From IMG/VR virus record IMGVR_UViG_3300023115_000025, positions 1 through 52,851 of that record: a stretch of 52,851 nt of DNA; one strand, given 5' to 3'. Positions 48,295 to 52,851 of the stretch are shown here, piece by piece. Numbering within the stretch: the stretch's first letter is position 1; each line of letters opens with the position of its first letter. The DNA is from a virus. The position numbers and the translations under genes are program-made. The notes beneath the pieces are model-generated. The model made no database searches. It worked only from the letters and a program-made list of their open reading frames with translations, and was not told the DNA's origin.

Positions 48295-49905
48295 TTAGTC
48301 AACTACCCACATATCACCTTCTGCATCTACAAATGTTTCAATGTCTGCCCCACTTCGTATAAAACCGAAAGGCAACATATTTTCTTCCATTATTCTGATT
48401 CTTTCATCATATATCTCTCTTCTTGTATCTATATTACAGAGGTCTTTAAAATATGTCTCTGTGGTCATCCACGAAAATAAAATACAAGTATCTACCAAAT
48501 CATCAGTTCTGTCAGCTTCAGCTTCAAATTTTTGTCCTTTTGCGACAAACGAACTCATTTCATTTATAGTTTCATAATCTGGAATAAGTAATTTATCTTC
48601 TTCTATAAGACTTTTAAAATTAAAACATCCCTGTTTTTTAGTCGCTTTTGTTGTTCGTATACCCAAAGTAAATGCTTTGCCAAATCCACTAGAAATACTC
48701 TGTCCTTTTCTTGGATCATTTTGAACACTTATAATATTCTCATATTCCATTTCATGATATAAAATATCAACTACTTGTTGTCCCACATCATTTATTTCCA
48801 CCAAAATATAAGCATCGTTATATTCTCTGGAAAGTGCCATAATAATATTTGGATATATCATTGGTGGAATTTGATTTGATCTATACACAGCAACTTGTTT
48901 ATATGGCACTTCGGTTGAATCAAAAATGGAAAATGCAGAATAATCTCCACCCCTTCCTCTCGCTACATCTACTGTAACAAAATATAAATGATTTTCTTTT
49001 GGCGCTTCATATATTTTCAAATCCCCATTTTCCAAAATTCTTTTTGGAGTTCTATATGCTAATGATTTTAATTTTGCGGTATTAATAAGTGTGTTTGTAG
49101 AACCTAAAAATTCCGTATCAAATTCCTGCTTAAATTGTTGTTCACTGGTATTTTTAATGGTCATTTCTTTCCATTTTGCATCTCTGCCTGGAACTTCTGA
49201 CCAATGTACCTCAATTGGTACATATGTATTTCTACCTTCTTCTGCGTCAACCCAAAGTTTGTAAAAATGATTCATACCTTGTGGTGTTGATACAATTATA
49301 ACTTTTGTTGATTGACCAGAAGAAATTGTAGGATAAACTGAATTGAAAAATTCTTCTGCCAACTCATTTGGAACGAATGCAAATTCGTCCAAAAATAGAA
49401 TATTAAAAGAACCACCACGAATTGCACTGGATGATGTTGCAGCAGCCATTACTTTCGCGCCATTTTCTAATTCAATATTACCCTTGTTCCAAGTAACCAC
49501 CCCTTGTTGTAGCCATTTGGGTAAATGTTCATATGCCATTTGTAATCTACCTAACAGCTCCCTAGCGGTAGCGAGTTTGTTTGCAAGAAGTGCAACAGAA
49601 ACATCTTTATTAAATAAGATATAATGCAGAAAAAATGCAATACATGTAATTGACTTTCCTGATTGTCTCCCAATTTTACAAATAGTAAAACGATTTTCAT
49701 AAAAATTATTTACCATTTTTTCTTGAAATGGATATAAATCAAAATGAATTAATCCCAAATCTACGTTTACAATTTTAACATATGTCCTAATAAAGTATAT
49801 GGGGTCATTCATACACTTTACATATTCTTCTGCCTGTTGTTTATCCCATTGAATTTGTATACCGGCAGATTTCAAGTTTGGGTTATTATTATAAAACTCA
49901 CTCAT
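48295..49905 (-). CDS. 17: Terminase large subunit gp17
   Basis: 536 residues (T4: 610). ATPase: Walker A KIGRQSGKS (about 78-85), ASSSAIRGGSFNILFLDEF Walker B region, then VSTPQGMNHFY. Nuclease: VTVDVARGRGGDYSAFSIF carries the first metal Asp, LVEINDVGQQVVDIL the next, and EADRTDDLVDTCILFSW the C-terminal acidic site. It packages DNA through the gp20 portal. Overlaps gp16 by 4 bp (ATGA). Confidence 0.97.
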   Translation of the reverse strand: MSEFYNNNPNLKSAGIQIQWDKQQAEEYVKCMNDPIYFIRTYVKIVNVDLGLIHFDLYPFQEKMVNNFYENRFTICKIGRQSGKSITCIAFFLHYILFNKDVSVALLANKLATARELLGRLQMAYEHLPKWLQQGVVTWNKGNIELENGAKVMAAATSSSAIRGGSFNILFLDEFAFVPNELAEEFFNSVYPTISSGQSTKVIIVSTPQGMNHFYKLWVDAEEGRNTYVPIEVHWSEVPGRDAKWKEMTIKNTSEQQFKQEFDTEFLGSTNTLINTAKLKSLAYRTPKRILENGDLKIYEAPKENHLYFVTVDVARGRGGDYSAFSIFDSTEVPYKQVAVYRSNQIPPMIYPNIIMALSREYNDAYILVEINDVGQQVVDILYHEMEYENIISVQNDPRKGQSISSGFGKAFTLGIRTTKATKKQGCFNFKSLIEEDKLLIPDYETINEMSSFVAKGQKFEAEADRTDDLVDTCILFSWMTTETYFKDLCNIDTRREIYDERIRIMEENMLPFGFIRSGADIETFVDAEGDMWVVD

Positions 49906-50336
49906 GTTCTATTCTTACCCTTTAACATTTCTAAAAATTCATTGGTATCACCAACAAAAACAGAATTGTTGTTTATAACCTTATTAGGGCCCCCGCCATT
50001 CTTTTCGTTTTGTATTTTATTCATTTCGATTTGTAATTGAGTTAAGTCTTTGACTAAATCAGCTGTTGTTTTCATCAATTGACCTGTGACTTCATATGCT
50101 CTTGGATGGTCACTTTCCTTTGCAACATGCATTAAATTTTCTAAAGCATCCTGACCCTTACCAATCAATTGATATAGTGTTTCTCTCCGAAACTCATAAT
50201 CGTCTTGGATTTCTCTATCTCTTTCTTTGGAAATATCATACTGCTCGACCTGTTTTATTACGGGCGGTTTATTGTTTTTAATTTCCGTATTGACTTCTAG
50301 AAAGTTATTCAGTTTATCATCTATATCATTACTCAT
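49902..50336 (-). CDS. 16: Terminase small subunit gp16
   Basis: 144 residues (T4: 164). A coiled-coil core (RETLYQLIGKGQDALENLMH, then TADLVKDLTQLQIEMNKIQN) with short flanks, ending NSVFVGDTNEFLEMLKGK. Length and position match marine T4-like gp16, which forms rings that recognise genomic DNA and stimulate gp17. Confidence 0.88.
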   Translation of the reverse strand: MSNDIDDKLNNFLEVNTEIKNNKPPVIKQVEQYDISKERDREIQDDYEFRRETLYQLIGKGQDALENLMHVAKESDHPRAYEVTGQLMKTTADLVKDLTQLQIEMNKIQNEKNGGGPNKVINNNSVFVGDTNEFLEMLKGKNRT

Positions 50337-50348
50337 TTCAAACTCCTA

Positions 50349-51068
50349 TCAAGGAAGATCAGTCCCAAAACCAAAATCATTAGGTACAACCGAACTTGTA
50401 AATTTTTGATCTGGATTGTCTTTATCATATGTATTAGTTAATGCAGTTCTAATAATATCTCTTTTTGCAACAGTGCCATATATTTGACCTTTCATTGTAA
50501 AAGATAAAGTCCATATCAAAGCTCTTCTTGTAAGAAAGTCGCCTTCATACTCATCTTGTACATCAACCGAATCTAATATTAATGGAACATCAGTTGTTAA
50601 ATTCATTTCTTCAACTTCTTTTATTGGTAAGATAAAAGAAGGAGTAAAGAAAGGTAAAATCTGTTCTAAAATTTGAGTTCCATCTTCTGCGTTTTTTACC
50701 ATAATAGAAAGCGCAAACCCAATATCCCAAGGAACAGGATTATAAACAAAATTTGAAGTATTGTCATCTGGGTTTTTTATATTTCTAACACCACGAATTT
50801 TACTTCTTTTTCTTGTCGGGTCATAATTAAACGAAGTCATTTCAAAACTCATTCTAGGTAAAGTAATTGCAACTTCGTTATTTTGAGATTGTGCATCAAG
50901 TCTTGAAAGATATTTTTGGCCGGGCCCATATGCAAGGGGAACTTTTATAAGTTGTTGTGTCTTTCCAACACTATCTTTTCTTGCAACCGTGATATCATCA
51001 AAGACACTACCGAATGCAATTACATAGTTTCTAATTGTACTTCTATATTGTGGAGTTATACCTAACAT
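50349..51068 (-). CDS. 15: Tail terminator/sheath stabiliser gp15
   Basis: 239 residues (T4: 272). MLGITPQYRSTIRNYVIAFG, LIKVPLAYGPGQKYLSRLDA, LPRMSFEMTSFNYDPTRKRS, and YNPVPWDIGFALSIMVKNAE are diagnostic. A hexameric ring caps the tail and joins it to the neck (gp13/gp14). It starts in the gp14 stop codon (TAATG). Confidence 0.93.
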   Translation of the reverse strand: MLGITPQYRSTIRNYVIAFGSVFDDITVARKDSVGKTQQLIKVPLAYGPGQKYLSRLDAQSQNNEVAITLPRMSFEMTSFNYDPTRKRSKIRGVRNIKNPDDNTSNFVYNPVPWDIGFALSIMVKNAEDGTQILEQILPFFTPSFILPIKEVEEMNLTTDVPLILDSVDVQDEYEGDFLTRRALIWTLSFTMKGQIYGTVAKRDIIRTALTNTYDKDNPDQKFTSSVVPNDFGFGTDLP

Positions 51069-51919
51069 TAGTAACCCTCACTAAATGGATTAGTTACGGA
51101 AAAGTCTATGACATCATCACTTTTTGTTGTAAATTGATTATTATCTATAGTTTTGTCTTCGACATAAATAAATTGTTGTGTTGCACCCAACAAATAATTT
51201 GCAGCGCTTGTTATACCAATTGTATTTGTATTTTGCAAAAAGTTTCCAGTCAAGTTATTTAATCTTAATACACTAGTTCCACTATTCCAACTCAATACAA
51301 CACCACTTGCTGTCGCTTCTGCAAAATTTGTACCTTGATATACTATCTCTCCAATTTGGAAATCTCCAGAACCTGTACCCATTGTTAAATCTACTGAGTA
51401 TTGTTTTTCTGTTTCAATATCATCAATTACTTCAATACCAGTATTGAAATCTTCATGTGAGTACTCGAAGGTTTCTGTTTGCAATCTATATGCATAAGTT
51501 TTACCTAATTGATAAAAGTTAACTTCATCTTCAACAAATAGAATTTCAAATATTTTATCTACCAAAGGCCAGTAAAGTAAGTCACCTTCTTTTGGTACAA
51601 GATAGTTTGGATTTTCTTCTTCCCATCTTGTTTTAGATACCATCACATTTAATTGATCTCTTACTTCCAAACCAAACTTGGAAAGAAAGTCTCCCTCTCC
51701 ACCAAAACCTTCGGTATCTTCTATATACATTTCAATCAGAACGGCATTTTCATATTTTGCAAGATAATCTTCATTAAAAATTGTATCTGGATTCTCTGTA
51801 GTTTTTCTTATATAATAGAAATTTTGCCCATGAATTTGTATAGATTCTTGCAATAAAGTATCTATTAAATTTTGCTCTTGTACGAATGTAGTTTGATTGA
51901 AATATTGATTTATTGCCAT
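51068..51919 (-). CDS. 14: Neck protein gp14
   Basis: 283 residues from ATG 51919 (AGGA site; a TTG one codon upstream is not preferred); T4: 256. NQYFNQTTFVQEQNLIDTLL, ESIQIHGQNFYYIRKTTENP, MVSKTRWEEENPNYLVPKEG, DLLYWPLVDKIFEILFVEDE, and FEYSHEDFNTGIEVIDDIET match T4-like gp14. It forms the neck with gp13 between portal and tail. Confidence 0.93.
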   Translation of the reverse strand: MAINQYFNQTTFVQEQNLIDTLLQESIQIHGQNFYYIRKTTENPDTIFNEDYLAKYENAVLIEMYIEDTEGFGGEGDFLSKFGLEVRDQLNVMVSKTRWEEENPNYLVPKEGDLLYWPLVDKIFEILFVEDEVNFYQLGKTYAYRLQTETFEYSHEDFNTGIEVIDDIETEKQYSVDLTMGTGSGDFQIGEIVYQGTNFAEATASGVVLSWNSGTSVLRLNNLTGNFLQNTNTIGITSAANYLLGATQQFIYVEDKTIDNNQFTTKSDDVIDFSVTNPFSEGY

Positions 51920-51923
51920 CAAA

Positions 51924-52673
51924 TTATCCTATCATAAAATCAACTGGTAACTCATAACTCAATGACATTTCTTCTTCCAGTCTTTGAATTTCTTCGTTTG
52001 CTTCGTCAATAAGCCGTTGTCCATTGAAAGTAACTCCACCAGGCATCGTAATGCCATCATACTTGGAAACATTTTCCCCCCACTGTTTTTTAATTAATGC
52101 TGTTGCATATCTTTTTAACCATCTATCATTCCACACATCTGTATATGTATCTGGGTCTAAAATTCTCATAACTTCTACAATAATATATTCGCCTTCTGTA
52201 ATTCCATCATTCCAATCAATATCTAAGTGTAATTGATTTTGATGTCTATTATATCTTATAGGCACTTGTCCTTGCAACATATCATTAATCAATTGAATAT
52301 GAGATTGTGTCAATTCATATGTCAACATTTCTGTAGATGTTAGATTATAAACATCATTAAGAAACATTTGATACCGAATATCAAACATATTAATATTATT
52401 TGTTTGATCTCCAAGATATAAAGGTAATACTCTCTTAATACCAATAATCGCATCGTTAATTGGTATCCATCCATTTGTAATGTCTGTTGATGTAATCTGA
52501 TGTTTTAGAAAAACTTTTTCAACGGCATCATAGTGATAATCACGATAATATTCTAATGCGTCATCAATTCTATCATCAATTTGCTCATCAGCAACATTGA
52601 TTTGAATCACAGGTGATCCCAATTTTCTAAGACAATAATTTTTAAACTCAGTTCTAGATGTAACTACGGCCAT
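51924..52673 (-). CDS. 13: Neck protein gp13
   Basis: 249 residues (T4: 309). RTEFKNYCLRKLGSPVIQIN, VADEQIDDRIDDALEYYRDY, HYDAVEKVFLKHQITSTDIT, and YATALIKKQWGENVSKYDGI, then MPGGVTFNGQRLIDEANEEI are typical. Completes the head-tail joint with gp14. It follows a late promoter at 52697. Confidence 0.93.
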   Translation of the reverse strand: MAVVTSRTEFKNYCLRKLGSPVIQINVADEQIDDRIDDALEYYRDYHYDAVEKVFLKHQITSTDITNGWIPINDAIIGIKRVLPLYLGDQTNNINMFDIRYQMFLNDVYNLTSTEMLTYELTQSHIQLINDMLQGQVPIRYNRHQNQLHLDIDWNDGITEGEYIIVEVMRILDPDTYTDVWNDRWLKRYATALIKKQWGENVSKYDGITMPGGVTFNGQRLIDEANEEIQRLEEEMSLSYELPVDFMIG

Positions 52674-52696
52674 GTCATACCTCTCTTTGATATGAC

Positions 52697-52704
52697 TATT
52701 TATA
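52697..52704 (-). promoter_or_regulatory. Late promoter TATAAATA for gp13
   Basis: Exact octamer followed by GTCATATC, 23 bp upstream of gp13 ATG, within the 42-bp gap after the partial structural gene. It heads the gp13-gp17 block. Confidence 0.75.
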
Positions 52705-52715
52705 TGTTTTTGAGT

Positions 52716-52851
52716 TTATCCTTTTAGTGGTACTGTTGGTGGTGTAAAGTTTCCAGTGTATCTTGCTAGACCTTTAGTGATTCTTAGGTCTTGGATGTAG
52801 CCAGGAAAATATGAAATTGCATCCGCATTATTTCCAATACCAATTCTCACT
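52716..52851 (-). CDS. C terminus of a LamG/concanavalin-A-like structural protein (runs off the window)
   Basis: Only the last 44 residues are present, reading in frame from 52850 to TAA at 52716. They contain ISYFPGYIQDLRITKGLARY and TGNFTPPTVPLKG, the ending typical of LamG/Con A-like domains (xxDLRIxKGxARYTxxFTPPTxPL) in phage virion and fibre proteins. It lies upstream of gp13. Identity of the full gene cannot be decided. Confidence 0.65.
   Translation of the reverse strand, partial: VRIGIGNNADAISYFPGYIQDLRITKGLARYTGNFTPPTVPLKG

Noticed and set aside
1-52851. tRNA genes, integrase, attachment sites or insertion sequences
   Set aside because: No cloverleaf candidates were seen in the gaps, and no transposase or integrase motifs occur in any frame. 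The gaps are nearly all under 120 bp and hold promoters, leaders and terminators.

Overview
This window is a contiguous piece of the core genome of a T4-like myovirus, AT-rich and nearly intergenic-free, with every convincing gene on the minus strand (transcription runs from high to low coordinates). Gene order and content resemble marine T4-like phages such as cyanophages and pelagiphage-type myoviruses: gp13-gp23 structural block, uvsY-uvsW-gp55-gp47-gp46, a MoxR/CobS-like ATPase with a VWA/CobT-like partner, gp45-44-62-regA-43-uvsX-41, mazG and hsp20. The host cannot be named from this window. No photosynthesis genes are present, and the marine bacterium inference rests on family resemblance only.

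Layout in transcription order. 52851-45302: tail end of a LamG-type structural gene, then neck and terminator proteins gp13, gp14, gp15, terminase gp16/gp17, sheath gp18, tube gp19. 45270-40061: head module with portal gp20, two small prohead-core candidates (gp67/gp68 slots), protease gp21, scaffold gp22 and capsid gp23, closed by a strong intrinsic terminator. 39979-32417: a tube-fold protein in the gp3 position, UvsY, UvsW, an Sm-like protein, late sigma factor gp55, and the gp47/gp46 nuclease pair split by a methyltransferase-like gene. 32420-26019: two further methyltransferase-like genes, a HEXXH plus VWA protein and its AAA+ partner, and a DUF3310 protein. 26029-14644: replication module (clamp, clamp loader, RegA, polymerase, UvsX, gp41) with accessory genes, including another methyltransferase fold, MazG and a small heat-shock protein. 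14592-6357: proteins without T4 counterparts (ligase-like, SNase-like, nucleotidyltransferase fusion), several with N termini resembling capsid-targeting peptides. 6357-1: tail-fibre/adhesin genes built from interchangeable modules, including a seven-repeat FG-GAP propeller and a glycine-rich tip.

Regulation is visible. T4-type late promoters (TATAAATA) precede gp13, gp18, gp19, gp22, gp23, the gp3-position gene and fibre genes. Sigma70-like promoters (TTGACA plus a 17-bp spacer) precede gp43, gp55 and the CobS/CobT-like pair. gp55 is the expected late sigma factor. The most intriguing signals are: a ROSE-like RNA thermometer candidate in front of hsp20; a putative capsid-targeted internal-protein set in the 7-13 kb region, cleaved by the same gp21-type protease that trims gp23; a set of four methyltransferase-fold proteins, one with a decayed SAM motif; and a modular fibre locus carrying a 60-nt exact duplication and a leftover 13-codon ORF.
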